NCBI GenBank assembly: GCA_016125265.1
Contig: WGMC01000020.1
Coordinates: 88,505-152,504 of the forward strand
Direction of reading: 5' to 3'
Length of the DNA stretch: 64,000 nucleotides
Source of the DNA: Planctomycetaceae bacterium
GTDB lineage: Bacteria; Planctomycetota; UBA1135; GCA-002686595
Shown here piece by piece: positions 42,013 to 50,977 of the stretch. A program made the position numbers and the translations under genes. Under the pieces are notes generated by a model. That model was not told the origin of the DNA, ran no database searches, and worked only from the letters and a program-made list of their open reading frames with translations. Each line of letters starts with the position of its first letter. Position 1 is the first letter of the stretch.

Positions 42013-42549
42013 TCACGGATCGCTCGCCGCCATTGCCTCTTCGATGAGTTGGGCAGCACCGTCCACGTCCACTTGGGACGTGTCGATGCGGAGCAGCGGG
42101 TCCGGCAGCGGCGGAAACTGGAAACCGCCGGCGGCCTCGAACCGGACGTAGAGCCCGGGATCCGTCAACTTCCCAAAGGCCAGGCGCGACGGGTTGCCGA
42201 GACGCTCAAGTACGGTTTCTCTCGGACAGATCAGCTCGACGAAGTCGACTCGGCCACCGACGACCGAGACGAGCTCGACGAGCTCGGAGATGAGGCCCGG
42301 ATCCACCGTCGCCTCGGGGTGGAACGTGAAGACGAAGGACCTGTTCGCCCGGGCCGCTTCGGAGAACGCCGCCCGCCAGACCGATGCCCGCAGTCGAGCG
42401 AAACCGGGTGTGCCGAAATCGAAGAGCGCCTTGGCCAGATCGACGGCCAAGTGGTTGTGGAAGAGCGGAAGCCCGGTGCGTTTGCTGAGCAACGAACCGA
42501 TCGTGTGTTTGCCTGCCGCCGCGGGTCCGTGGAGGAAGATCACTCGCAT
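42013..42549 (-). CDS. P-loop kinase-like protein (AAA_33/shikimate-kinase type)
   Basis: 178 residues. MRVIFLHGPAAAGKHTIGSL holds a Walker A loop (GPAAAGKHT, residues 8-16) at the extreme N-terminus, as in small-molecule kinases and chloramphenicol-phosphotransferase-like proteins. PLFHNHLAVDLAKAL, FVFTFHPEATVD and DFVELICPRETVLERLGN follow, giving a compact kinase fold with an LID-like Arg region. The ending LLRIDTSQVDVDGAAQLIEE resembles the terminal helix of AAA_33 kinases. Substrate unknown. The start is the ATG directly before the P-loop strand. Confidence 0.75.
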   Translation of the reverse strand: MRVIFLHGPAAAGKHTIGSLLSKRTGLPLFHNHLAVDLAKALFDFGTPGFARLRASVWRAAFSEAARANRSFVFTFHPEATVDPGLISELVELVSVVGGRVDFVELICPRETVLERLGNPSRLAFGKLTDPGLYVRFEAAGGFQFPPLPDPLLRIDTSQVDVDGAAQLIEEAMAASDP

Positions 42550-42644
42550 GTTCCGTCAACCTTGTTTCGCCCGAGGCGGGAAGTCGGCCGCTGCCGGGCA
42601 CGGCTCGGCTCGACGACGAGTTTAGGCCGCAGCGCGGCGCGCGC

Positions 42645-43040
42645 CTACTCGCTGGACTTGCATACAGCCTCGATGCGGTGACCTTCTGGGTCGACGACAA
42701 AGGCGGCGAAGTAGTTTGGCCCGTACTGGGGACGCAGCCCCGGTGCGCCGTTGTCGGTGCCGCCAGCGGCGAGCGCCGCCTCGTGGAAGGCGCTGACCGC
42801 AGCTCGGCTTGGTGCCGCAAACGCCACATGGAAACCCGGCATGCTGGGAACGGACACCGGGACCTGCTTGACGGCCAACTTGTCGCCGGAACCAGCCGGA
42901 CCGTAGCCAACCGCTTGCCCATCCTCTCCGGGACGGAGATCCGCCCAGACACGAACGTAGCCAAGCGGACGGAGCGCCGCATCGTAGAAGCGTGCCGCGC
43001 GCTCGATATCCCGCGCGCCAATCGAGATGTGGTGGAGCAT
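42645..43040 (-). CDS. VOC-family (glyoxalase/dioxygenase-superfamily) protein
   Basis: 131 residues with two beta-alpha-beta-beta-beta modules. LHHISIGARDIERAARFYDA opens the first, with the metal-ligand-type His near the start. HVAFAAPSRAAVSAFHEAAL opens the second, and FVVDPEGHRIEAVCK ends it with the C-terminal Glu ligand. This is the lactoylglutathione lyase-like single-domain VOC group that acts as a dimer. Activity (glyoxalase, resistance or unknown) is not determinable. A 207-bp divergent gap separates it from the outer-membrane protein gene. Confidence 0.85.
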   Translation of the reverse strand: MLHHISIGARDIERAARFYDAALRPLGYVRVWADLRPGEDGQAVGYGPAGSGDKLAVKQVPVSVPSMPGFHVAFAAPSRAAVSAFHEAALAAGGTDNGAPGLRPQYGPNYFAAFVVDPEGHRIEAVCKSSE

Positions 43041-43247
43041 GTCGGGTCCGTGGGGGGTGGAGCGGGCTTCAAGGCTCGCAGCCTACGGCGACGCCGAGGC
43101 CTTGAGCAAGGCGCGCCGGAGCCGCGTCGAAGGAGCGTCAACTCTTCGTCCACTCTCGTGTGCACGCCGACCTGATCACCCGATTTGACGCCGATTCGAC
43201 GCTCATTGGACTGGGGCCTCGAGACGAACGTGGCGAGACTCAGCGCC

Positions 43248-44378
43248 ATGTTGCAAACCAACGGCCACACCAACGGCGCCAGGTTCGCTGTGCGAGCACC
43301 GGGCATCCTCATCCTCGGAATCCTCGCCTCCGGCTGCACCGCGACCAGTCCTAACCGAGCTGCAAGCGCGCCGACCATTCTGGCCAGCTCCGAGCCAGAG
43401 GCCTACGCCGGGGACGGTACGGAAAACGAGCGCGCCGCCAAAAGTGCTGCGTTCGAAGCAGCACCAGCCCCGTCGCTTCCCGCGGACTTGGCGGAGCAGC
43501 GCAGCCCGTCCTTCCAGACCGGGGGAGATTGGGAGGAGGATGACGACGACGAGGGCGGCTTCGGAGTGGACGATGCCGGCTTGCGCTCCACCTACATCTT
43601 GCCGGCCAAGATCGAAGGCGGCGACGGCGACGTCAGCATCGCGCAGGCTGCGCTCGAAATCGCCTTCGAATACGAGGCCGGCAACGGCATCGAGCTTTCC
43701 CTCGGCGGTGAGTACCTGCGAGAGGAGTGGGACTATTCCGGAGTTGGGAGCGGTCTGCTCACCGGCGTGCCTCGCCCCTGGGACAGTTTCGAGATGTACG
43801 GGGTCGAGCTTGGCCTCAACTGGGAACTCGATGACAGGTGGTCGACGTTGGCCACGATTGGCACGAGTTGGGCCGCCGAGCGTGAGGGCCCCACCTCGGA
43901 CGAGCGGCTCCTGGAGTACTCGTTTGGGGTCGGTTGGCGGGCCACGGAGCGACTCGAGCTGTTGGCCTTCGTCATGGTCGACGAGAACCACGAAGGCAGT
44001 GATGAAGTTCTGCCGCTCCTGGGATTTGACTGGCAGATCTCCGACAGGGACAGACTGGGACTCGGCGAACGCGGTCTGATCTACTCGCGGTCGGTCTCGG
44101 ACACCCTGTCGTTCAACGCGGCAGTCAACTACGAGCAGCAGTCCTTCCGACTTGCGAGCAACGGTCCCGTGCCGGGCGGCGCGCTCGAACGCGAAGGCTT
44201 GCTGGCGGGCGTGGGAGTCGATTGGACCCTCGGGCCAGGCGTTCTCAGCCTTGGTGTTGGGTTCTCCGTCGGAAGCGCGATCGAGGTCTTCGACGGCGAT
44301 GGCTCTCGCATCGAGGACGTGGACCTGGGCAGCGCCCCGTACGCCGCCCTGTCGTACCAGTTCGGCGTCGGATACTGA
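43248..44378 (+). CDS. Outer-membrane beta-barrel-like protein leading the efflux operon
   Basis: 376 residues from the ATG at 43248; a GTG at 43230 is the alternative. The N-terminal hydrophobic stretch APGILILGILASGC ends in Cys30, a near-lipobox. A ~70-residue Ser/Pro/Ala linker with a run of acidic residues (WEEDDDDEGG) is followed by repeated amphipathic strands (LEIAFEYEAGNGIELSLGGE; VELGLNWELDDRWSTLATIG) and a terminal strand ending FGVGY. This is the look of a porin-like or DUF6268-type barrel. It is placed 8 bases before the outer-membrane factor gene, so it is probably an accessory of the efflux pump. Confidence 0.7.
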   Translation: MLQTNGHTNGARFAVRAPGILILGILASGCTATSPNRAASAPTILASSEPEAYAGDGTENERAAKSAAFEAAPAPSLPADLAEQRSPSFQTGGDWEEDDDDEGGFGVDDAGLRSTYILPAKIEGGDGDVSIAQAALEIAFEYEAGNGIELSLGGEYLREEWDYSGVGSGLLTGVPRPWDSFEMYGVELGLNWELDDRWSTLATIGTSWAAEREGPTSDERLLEYSFGVGWRATERLELLAFVMVDENHEGSDEVLPLLGFDWQISDRDRLGLGERGLIYSRSVSDTLSFNAAVNYEQQSFRLASNGPVPGGALEREGLLAGVGVDWTLGPGVLSLGVGFSVGSAIEVFDGDGSRIEDVDLGSAPYAALSYQFGVGY

Positions 44379-44386
44379 ACCAGACC

Positions 44387-45790
44387 GTGAGACTTCGAGC
44401 ACTAGGACTGATGGCGCTCTTGTGTGCAGGGTGTCGCGGGATGGCACCCTCGTCTCCACGACTCGACGTGATGGTGCCCGAACGCTTCGCATTCGCAAGT
44501 CACGAGCCCCAGGCCCCAGCCGCGGATCCTTGGTGGCGCACGGTCGGCGGATCGGAGCTCGAAGAGCTCCTCATCGCGGGTCTTGCGCACAACCGCGAAC
44601 TGCGCGCTTCGCACGCACGGCTCGATGCGGTGCGGTGGGACTCGGAACTCGCCGGTGCGGAACGCTGGCCGGAGCTGACGGCATCGTTCTCGGCAGCCGA
44701 GGCAGAACGAGTGACTCGGGACAGCTTCCTGGGAAGCGAGACGTCGCGTGTCTCCGACGATCAATACAACCTAGGCATGTCGGTGCGTTGGGACGCCGAC
44801 CTGTTCGGACGGCTCGAGAGCGGAGCGCGAGGTGCTATGGAGCGACTGGCCGCTGCCACCGAGGATCACCGCGCGCTCGAGCTGCTGACGGCTCGCTCCA
44901 TTGCGTACGCCTGGGTCGACGCGGCGCACGCGGTGGACGCCGAAAGGCTCCTCTCGGAGCAATCCGACGTCGGGCGGCGACAACTCGAGTTGCTTCGGAC
45001 GAGGCAGATCGTCGGAGGGGTTCCAGCTTCCGAGGTGCTTCGGCAGCAGTCATCTCTCGAGGAGCTCGAGTCCGATCTGGACCGGGTGCGCATTGCCGGG
45101 TTCCAGGCAACGCGGAGGATCGCAGTTTTGCTCGGAACGACATTCCCGAGGGACCAAAGCTTCGGAGTTTCCGGTTTGCCAGCACTCGACGGCGACGTCG
45201 CGAGCGGGCGTCCGGAGCACATTCTGGAGAACAGACCCGACCTTCGGGCTGCGATGCACCGAGTGAACGTCGCGAACGCCGAGCTTGCCGTGCGCATGGC
45301 CGAGCGGTGGCCGACGCTCACCCTCGATGCGGGCGCGGCCTTCGACGCAGCCAGGCTCAGCGACCTCTTTCTCGGCGAGGCTTTCAGCATCGTCGGCGGC
45401 CTCACCGCACCGCTGTTCGACGCCGGGAGGAGGAAGGCCCAGGTTCGACGGGAGGAAGCGCTCCTCTGCGCCGTCGTGGAGGATGCGGCACGGGCGCTGC
45501 TGGAAGCCCTACGGGAAGTCGAGAGCTCGCTGATCGAAGACCAAAGGCTCGCAACCGCCGTGATGCACGAGAAGGAGGCAGCTCGGCTGGCTCGCGAGTC
45601 GTGGGAACTTACCACCACTCGTTTCCTCGGTGGCGGAGGCGATGCGTTCGAAGCACTCCTTGCCTGGGATCGCCGACTCGAGGTGGAACGCGAAGTGCTC
45701 GACCTGCAGCGGGACCACGCGCGGGCGAGGGTCACACTCAACGTGGCCCTAGGTTCCGTCCTTCCAAGCGCGGAGGCCGAGGAGCAATGA
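44387..45790 (+). CDS. TolC-like outer membrane factor lipoprotein (OprM/NodT type)
   Basis: 467 residues from a GTG at 44387. The first 16 residues end in the lipobox LLCAGC, so the mature protein should be acylated at Cys16. The two-repeat OEP structure is clear: DPWWRTVGGSELEELLIAGL then NRELRASHARLDAVRWD, LGMSVRWDADLFG, and in the second half RPDLRAAMHRVNVANAELAV, AERWPTLTLDAG and GGLTAPLFDAGRRKAQV. It forms the trimeric outer-membrane channel of an RND efflux pump. It overlaps the adaptor gene by 4 bp (ATGA). Confidence 0.9.
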   Translation: MRLRALGLMALLCAGCRGMAPSSPRLDVMVPERFAFASHEPQAPAADPWWRTVGGSELEELLIAGLAHNRELRASHARLDAVRWDSELAGAERWPELTASFSAAEAERVTRDSFLGSETSRVSDDQYNLGMSVRWDADLFGRLESGARGAMERLAAATEDHRALELLTARSIAYAWVDAAHAVDAERLLSEQSDVGRRQLELLRTRQIVGGVPASEVLRQQSSLEELESDLDRVRIAGFQATRRIAVLLGTTFPRDQSFGVSGLPALDGDVASGRPEHILENRPDLRAAMHRVNVANAELAVRMAERWPTLTLDAGAAFDAARLSDLFLGEAFSIVGGLTAPLFDAGRRKAQVRREEALLCAVVEDAARALLEALREVESSLIEDQRLATAVMHEKEAARLARESWELTTTRFLGGGGDAFEALLAWDRRLEVEREVLDLQRDHARARVTLNVALGSVLPSAEAEEQ

Positions 45791-46974
45791 CCCTTGCACG
45801 CCGGATCGCGAAGTTCCTGCTCACCGTCCTGCTCTATGCAGGTGTACTCGCGCTCATCGCCGCCTCCCTGTGGCTGGGTGGCGCGCTGCAGGGGGACGAG
45901 GAGGACGACTCGCCGTCCTTCGACACGCGTCCGCAATCACCACTGTCGGAACCGGCGATCGCGCTCGTCGAACCCACCTCGACGTCGGCCTACACGATTA
46001 CCGCGTACGGCCGGGTACGCCCGTCGCGCGAGCTCGAGTTGCGACCCCAGGTCGAGGGGCGAATCCTCTTCCTCCACCCGCAGCTAGAACGGGGCGGGAG
46101 GATCGCAGAGGGCGAGGTTCTTTGGCAGATCGACGCTTCGGACGCACAAGCAAGGTACGACCTCGCACGAGCAGAACGGAGACGTGCCGAGGGAAGGCTC
46201 CTCGAGGAGCAAGGCCTTGGCAGGGCGGCAGCCCGGGAGTGGGAGCTTCTTGCGGCCCTGCGGTCCGAAGTTTCCGCGGAGGATCGAAGCCTAGCTCTCC
46301 GAGAGCCGCACCTCGCTCAGGCGGAAGCGGAAGTCGACGCGCGAGTTGCCGAAGAGGCGCTTGCCGCGGTGCAGCTCGAGCGCTGCACGGAGCGCGCGCC
46401 ATTCGATGCGGTCGTCTTGGACGAATCGATCGAAGTCGGCGTGCTCGCGGAAGTCCATCAGACAGTCGGGCGTCTCGTAGCGGCCGACCGTGTGCAAGTC
46501 GAGGTCGAAGTCCCCCAAGTCGCGGCGATGGCCCTCCTTCGCGCTGCCGGCATCGATGCGGCGGTCCAGCCGTCGTCCCGGGATCCGCGGAAGGTGGACG
46601 CGAACTTCCTCCGCTGGCTTGGATCCAGCGACGTCGAGACACAAGCGCCGCGACTCCTCCTGGAACTGCCGTGGCGCGAGTCCGACGGACTTTGGATCGA
46701 CCAGCGCATACCCGTTCACCTCACACCGGAGTCCGCGATCGAGGAGTGGGAAGTGCCGCGCTCCGCCGTGGTCACTTCGGGTGGGAACGGCGGTGCAACG
46801 CTCTACGTGGTGCGAAAGGGGACCACGCAAGGCGAGGCGACCCCGGTACCGCTTCCTGTCGACATCACCAGAGAGTCCATCACGAGCTGGTTCGTGACTG
46901 GGAACCTGACAGCAGGCGACCGGATCGTTTCGGACGGTGGGGCATTCGCTCGTGTGTCGAGGACCGGCCGATGA
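45787..46974 (+). CDS. RND efflux periplasmic adaptor (membrane fusion protein)
   Basis: 395 residues. A membrane anchor (FLLTVLLYAGVLALIAASLWL) is followed by a short acidic linker and the barrel-sandwich hybrid ITAYGRVRPSRELELRPQVE, then GRIAEGEVLWQIDASD. An alpha-hairpin (RYDLARAERRRAEGRL; EPHLAQAEAEVDARVAEEAL) and the second lipoyl half (TERAPFDAVVLDESIEVGVL) come next. Beta-barrel and membrane-proximal domains (VPRSAVVTSGGNGGATLYVV; VTGNLTAGDRIVSDGG) close the protein. The arrangement is that of HlyD/AcrA family adaptors. ATGA overlaps at both ends indicate tight translational coupling. Confidence 0.88.
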   Translation: MTLARRIAKFLLTVLLYAGVLALIAASLWLGGALQGDEEDDSPSFDTRPQSPLSEPAIALVEPTSTSAYTITAYGRVRPSRELELRPQVEGRILFLHPQLERGGRIAEGEVLWQIDASDAQARYDLARAERRRAEGRLLEEQGLGRAAAREWELLAALRSEVSAEDRSLALREPHLAQAEAEVDARVAEEALAAVQLERCTERAPFDAVVLDESIEVGVLAEVHQTVGRLVAADRVQVEVEVPQVAAMALLRAAGIDAAVQPSSRDPRKVDANFLRWLGSSDVETQAPRLLLELPWRESDGLWIDQRIPVHLTPESAIEEWEVPRSAVVTSGGNGGATLYVVRKGTTQGEATPVPLPVDITRESITSWFVTGNLTAGDRIVSDGGAFARVSRTGR

Positions 46975-49900
46975 CGAACGAATCGCAGCCGCGTAGTTTC
47001 ATCGGCACCCTCGCGAACCACGGCGTCGTACCGAAGCTGGCCGCGCTGACGCTGCTCCTTGGCGGGATCATCGTGGTGCTCGGCCTGCGCCTCGAGCTCT
47101 TCCCGCCGCTCAACCTCCAGTTGATCTCGGTTCAGGTGGAATATCCCGGAGCCAGCGCAGAAGAGGTCGCCGACAGTGTGCTGCCGGCGATCGAACAGGC
47201 GTGCAGTGGCATTCGTGGTCTTCGCACCATCCGCGGTTTTGCTCGCGACGGGACCGCACTGGTCCTTCTCGAACTTGAGGATGGCGCGAACGGGCGGGAA
47301 CTTATCCAGTTGGTGCGGACGGAGATCGACGGGCTGGACACGCTACCGGACGAGGCTCTGCGCCCGGACATCACACTCGAGCGAGACGACGATGCCGTTC
47401 TGAGCATCGTCGTCCACGGCGATGTCGACGCGCCGACCCTGCGCTTCGCGACAGCGGAGCTCCAGCGCGCGCTGACGCAAGCCGAGTGTCCGTTGAGAGT
47501 CGTGGCAGATCTGCCTCGCCTCGAGAAGGCCATCGAGGTTTCGGTCGAGACCCTCCGGCGGTACCAGTGGTCGATTCGAGATGTCGCCGAGATGGTGAGG
47601 GCGGCAAACCAGCAGCAAGGAGCTGGCGCCCTCGGAGATTCCGCCGAGTCGACCCTGACCAGCGTGCAACCTCCCAAGCGCGCCCTGTCGCCCGCGGAGT
47701 TGCGTGCCCTCGACTTGAGCATCGGAACCACTGGCACGGGGGTACGCCTCGGTTCCGTAGCGGAGGTCTCGGAGGTGTTCGAGGACCACCAGTCGGAACA
47801 GACCTTCCAAGGCCAGCCCGCTCTGTCGCTGGAGGTCTTTCCCCGCGAAGGCTCGACCCCAGTCGAGGTTTCCGACGCCGTGGGGAAAGTGCTTGGGAGT
47901 GTGAGCCTCCCGAGTGGCACCAGGGCCACCGTTTGGACCGACCAGAGTAGCGATCTGGCGGCGCGCCTGGGTTTGGTCGTCGACAACGGGCTCCTTGGGA
48001 TGCTGTTCGTCGTCGCGCTTCTCAGCATCTTTGTTGCTCCACGCGTAGCCATCTGGGTTGCACTGGGCATCCCGGTCTCGATTCTTGGAGCCTTCTTATT
48101 GCTTGGTCCGTGGATGGACCTCTCCATCAACCAGATCACGCTCTTCGCCGTGCTGTTGGTGCTGGGCATCGTCGTCGACGATGCCATCGTGGTCGGCGAG
48201 AGCATCTCCAACGAACTCGCGGGCGGCGGCGAGCCGATGGGCGCGGCCGTCCGCGGCGCGCGAGCCGTGGCTATTCCGGTCGTATGTGCCAGCCTCACCA
48301 ACATCGCCGCGTTCCTGCCGCTCGGGTTCACACCAGGCGAGTTCGGAACTCTGTTCGCTCCGATTGCGGCGGTCGCCACGGCTGTTCTGCTCGTATCGCT
48401 CCTCGAGGCGCTGCTGTTCTTGCCGGCGCACCTCGCCAACTCCCACCGCGGCAGAGCCCACCGCACTTGGATGCCGACGCGTTACGTCTCCGCGCTGCTC
48501 GCGGGCGTCGGCGACCGCGGGCTTGCGCCGGCCCTTGGATTCGCCATGCGTCGGCCTCTGGCCCTCGCTGGGATTCTGCTCGCCTTCCTCCTCGTGTCGG
48601 TGGCGCCAGTGACGTCGGGGCGGCTGGGCTTCGATTTCACTCCTCGCATCGAAGCGAACGAGGTCACGATGTACCTCGTGCTCGAGCATGGCCAGTCCCT
48701 CGAATCGAGCCGCCTGGTACGGGAAGCCGCCGAGGGTGCGGCACAAAGGGCTGCGTCCCGCTTGGGTGGCGACGCATGGGCCGAGGCGCTGGCCATCTAC
48801 TCGAGTGTGGGCGGAGGGGCGGATTTGGACGAAGAGGTGGGCAACCTACCCGGCCCGCACCGGATGACAATCGTTGCCTCGCTCGGCCAAGTCGAACAGC
48901 GAGAGTTCACGGCGCAGCAGTTCCAGGACCTATGGCGTGATGAGTTCGCGGCCCCCGAACAGGTCGTTTCGGCCCATTGGTCCAGCATTGTCTTTGGCGA
49001 GGAGCCAGAGGCGATGGTCATCGAACTCCAGCACCCGGATCGGACGGCGGCGGAGGACGCCGCCGATGAGTTGTCCCGGTACTTTCAGGGGTTGCCGGGC
49101 GACGTGGCGGTGGACCGGGGAGCACCTCGCACAACCCGAGTTCTTGCGATCGACGAGCGGCCCGACGCACTGCACGTCGGCCTGAGCCGTGGGGAGATGG
49201 TTGCGCAAGTGCGCGATGCGCTACGTGGTGCAGAGATCGAACGAATCGCCACTCCGGATGGGGAGGTCAACCTGCTGGCGCGCCTAGTCAAAGAGGAACG
49301 CGCCGATTTCGACGGACTCATGCAGCTTCCGATCCGCACGGCTTCGGACGCACTCGTGCCGCTTTCCCAAGTGGCGGACATGCGCGCGGACTTTGTGCGT
49401 CCGCAGGTCATTCGCCGCGATGGACGGAACACGGTCACCGTGTTCGCTGCGCTCGAAGGCTCTCCCAACGACGAGGACGAAGTCGAAGCGACCCTGACCG
49501 AAGAGCATTTCCCCCAACTTTCGAAGAAGTTTCCCGGCTTAGTTGCGCGCATCGCGGGCGAGTCCGAGGAGGAGGAGCGCGCGCTGGAGTCCCTTGCAAG
49601 GGGTCTTCTCATCGCGCTCGTAGCCATCTATTTGCTGCTCGCCATACCACTCAAGAGCTACGTGCAGCCCTTCATTCTTCTTTTGACGCTCCCTATTGGT
49701 GTCGGAGGAGCCCTGCTGGCTCACGCTCTAGTGGGCGTCGAGATTTCGATCATCAGCCTGTTCGGGGCGGTCGCGCTCCTTGGAGTCCTCGTCAACAATG
49801 GACTCATCCTCCTCCACTCTGCGAACAGCCTCCGGTCGTCCGGTATGGACCCGGTGTCCATCGCGAAGACCGCCGCGGTTCGTCGGCTCCGACCCATCGT

Positions 49901-50093
49901 CCTCACGACGGTCACGACGGCGGTCGGGCTCGCGCCGATGATCTTCGAGAGGTCCCCTCAGGCTCAGTTCATGGCTCCGATGGCCCTCTCACTGGCCGGC
50001 GGCTTGCTGCTCGCAACCCCGTGGATCCTGGTGGTGATCCCCACTGCGTTTGCCGTGCTCGAAAAGCTGCGCATCGCCAGCGCGCGTGCGTGA
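46971..50093 (+). CDS. RND efflux permease (AcrB superfamily)
   Basis: 1040 residues with the standard 12-helix, two-loop RND layout. The N-terminal helix precedes QVEYPGASAEEVADSVLPAI. Helix 4 contains LGIVVDDAIVVGES, with Asp403-Asp404 matching the AcrB proton-relay pair. In helix 10 the usual AcrB lysine position is occupied by Asn (VLVNNGLILLHSA, Asn942-Asn943), as in many other RND subgroups. Porter-domain repeats are visible (RADFVRPQVIRRDGRNTVTV). Substrate cannot be read from sequence; the heavy-metal (HME) signatures are not evident, so drugs, lipids or small organics are more likely. Confidence 0.92.
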   Translation: MTNESQPRSFIGTLANHGVVPKLAALTLLLGGIIVVLGLRLELFPPLNLQLISVQVEYPGASAEEVADSVLPAIEQACSGIRGLRTIRGFARDGTALVLLELEDGANGRELIQLVRTEIDGLDTLPDEALRPDITLERDDDAVLSIVVHGDVDAPTLRFATAELQRALTQAECPLRVVADLPRLEKAIEVSVETLRRYQWSIRDVAEMVRAANQQQGAGALGDSAESTLTSVQPPKRALSPAELRALDLSIGTTGTGVRLGSVAEVSEVFEDHQSEQTFQGQPALSLEVFPREGSTPVEVSDAVGKVLGSVSLPSGTRATVWTDQSSDLAARLGLVVDNGLLGMLFVVALLSIFVAPRVAIWVALGIPVSILGAFLLLGPWMDLSINQITLFAVLLVLGIVVDDAIVVGESISNELAGGGEPMGAAVRGARAVAIPVVCASLTNIAAFLPLGFTPGEFGTLFAPIAAVATAVLLVSLLEALLFLPAHLANSHRGRAHRTWMPTRYVSALLAGVGDRGLAPALGFAMRRPLALAGILLAFLLVSVAPVTSGRLGFDFTPRIEANEVTMYLVLEHGQSLESSRLVREAAEGAAQRAASRLGGDAWAEALAIYSSVGGGADLDEEVGNLPGPHRMTIVASLGQVEQREFTAQQFQDLWRDEFAAPEQVVSAHWSSIVFGEEPEAMVIELQHPDRTAAEDAADELSRYFQGLPGDVAVDRGAPRTTRVLAIDERPDALHVGLSRGEMVAQVRDALRGAEIERIATPDGEVNLLARLVKEERADFDGLMQLPIRTASDALVPLSQVADMRADFVRPQVIRRDGRNTVTVFAALEGSPNDEDEVEATLTEEHFPQLSKKFPGLVARIAGESEEEERALESLARGLLIALVAIYLLLAIPLKSYVQPFILLLTLPIGVGGALLAHALVGVEISIISLFGAVALLGVLVNNGLILLHSANSLRSSGMDPVSIAKTAAVRRLRPIVLTTVTTAVGLAPMIFERSPQAQFMAPMALSLAGGLLLATPWILVVIPTAFAVLEKLRIASARA

Positions 50094-50143
50094 GCGCCCC
50101 CCAGGCGTTCCGAGGCGGAGATGATTGTGGTAGCGTCGTACGG

Positions 50144-50161
50144 CCACCTCCTCGGAGGTGG
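50144..50161 (+). terminator. 8-bp hairpin after the permease gene
   Basis: CCACCTCC-TC-GGAGGTGG lies 50 bases past the permease stop and 123 bases before the response-regulator start. It has a perfect stem but a 2-nt loop and no T-run. It might terminate or attenuate between the pump operon and its regulators. Confidence 0.35.
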
Positions 50162-50284
50162 CGCTTGCGTTCTGCAGCAAGGAGTCGACAAGCGGCGGGG
50201 TTGCGCCGCGGTCAAAGGACGGCGACGGTCGAAGAGCATCGGAAAGCCCAGTGAGTCTCGTGCCGCCAAGGACACCCGGAAACC

Positions 50285-50977
50285 ATTCGCATTCTCCTGA
50301 TCGAAGACAATCAGCTCGTCGCCGAGAACGTCGTGGAGTTCCTCGAGCGCAGGAGCCACGAGGTGGACCTGGCGGTCGACGGTCGCACGGGACTGAAAAT
50401 GGCGTGTGCGGAACGCTACGACGCACTGGTCGTCGACGTGCAGTTGCCCCGCCTCACCGGGCTCGAACTTTGTCGTCGATTTCGTGTGGAGCGAGGAACA
50501 CGCACCCCCATGCTGATCTTGACCGCGAGGGATACGCTCGAAGACAAACTCGAGGGCTTCGAGGCAGGGGCCGACGACTATTTGGTGAAGCCGTTCGAGC
50601 TTCGCGAGCTCCTCGTGCGCTTGGAATCGCTGCATCGTCGTGCCGAGGGGTCCTCGATCGACGGTGAAAGCCTGAGCTACGGAGACTTGGACCTCGACCT
50701 GGCGAAGTGGGAAGTGCGCTTTCGAGGCGACGTGGTCAAGTTGAGTCGCATTGGCACCAGGATTCTCGAGCTGCTGCTTCGCAGCGCTCCGAACATCGTG
50801 CGAAGGGAAGTGATTCGAGAGCAAGTGTGGGGCAAGCATCCACCCAGCGATGGCGTGTTGAGGACCCACGTCTATGCGGTTCGAAAGGCGCTCGGCGGCG
50901 CAGGAGCAGGAGAGCTCCTCCATACCGTTCACGGTGTTGGCTACAACCTGCGAGTGAGAGATACCGATGGGTCGTGA
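50285..50977 (+). CDS. OmpR/PmrA-family response regulator, apparent ATT start
   Basis: 230 residues if started at the ATT at 50285. The receiver begins IRILLIEDNQLVAENV (acidic pocket Glu7, Asp8). The phosphoacceptor is Asp51 in ALVVDVQLPRL, Thr80 is in LTARD and Lys102 in YLVKPFE. A linker leads to a winged-helix DNA-binding domain (SRIGTRILELLLRSAPNIVR; VLRTHVYAVRKALGG; VHGVGYNLRV). The first ATG/GTG/TTG in this frame is the GTG at 50333, which would delete the first strand and both acidic residues, and nothing upstream is usable before an in-frame stop. The ATT stands exactly where homologues have ATG. It probably regulates the pump. Confidence 0.85.
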   Translation: MRILLIEDNQLVAENVVEFLERRSHEVDLAVDGRTGLKMACAERYDALVVDVQLPRLTGLELCRRFRVERGTRTPMLILTARDTLEDKLEGFEAGADDYLVKPFELRELLVRLESLHRRAEGSSIDGESLSYGDLDLDLAKWEVRFRGDVVKLSRIGTRILELLLRSAPNIVRREVIREQVWGKHPPSDGVLRTHVYAVRKALGGAGAGELLHTVHGVGYNLRVRDTDGS

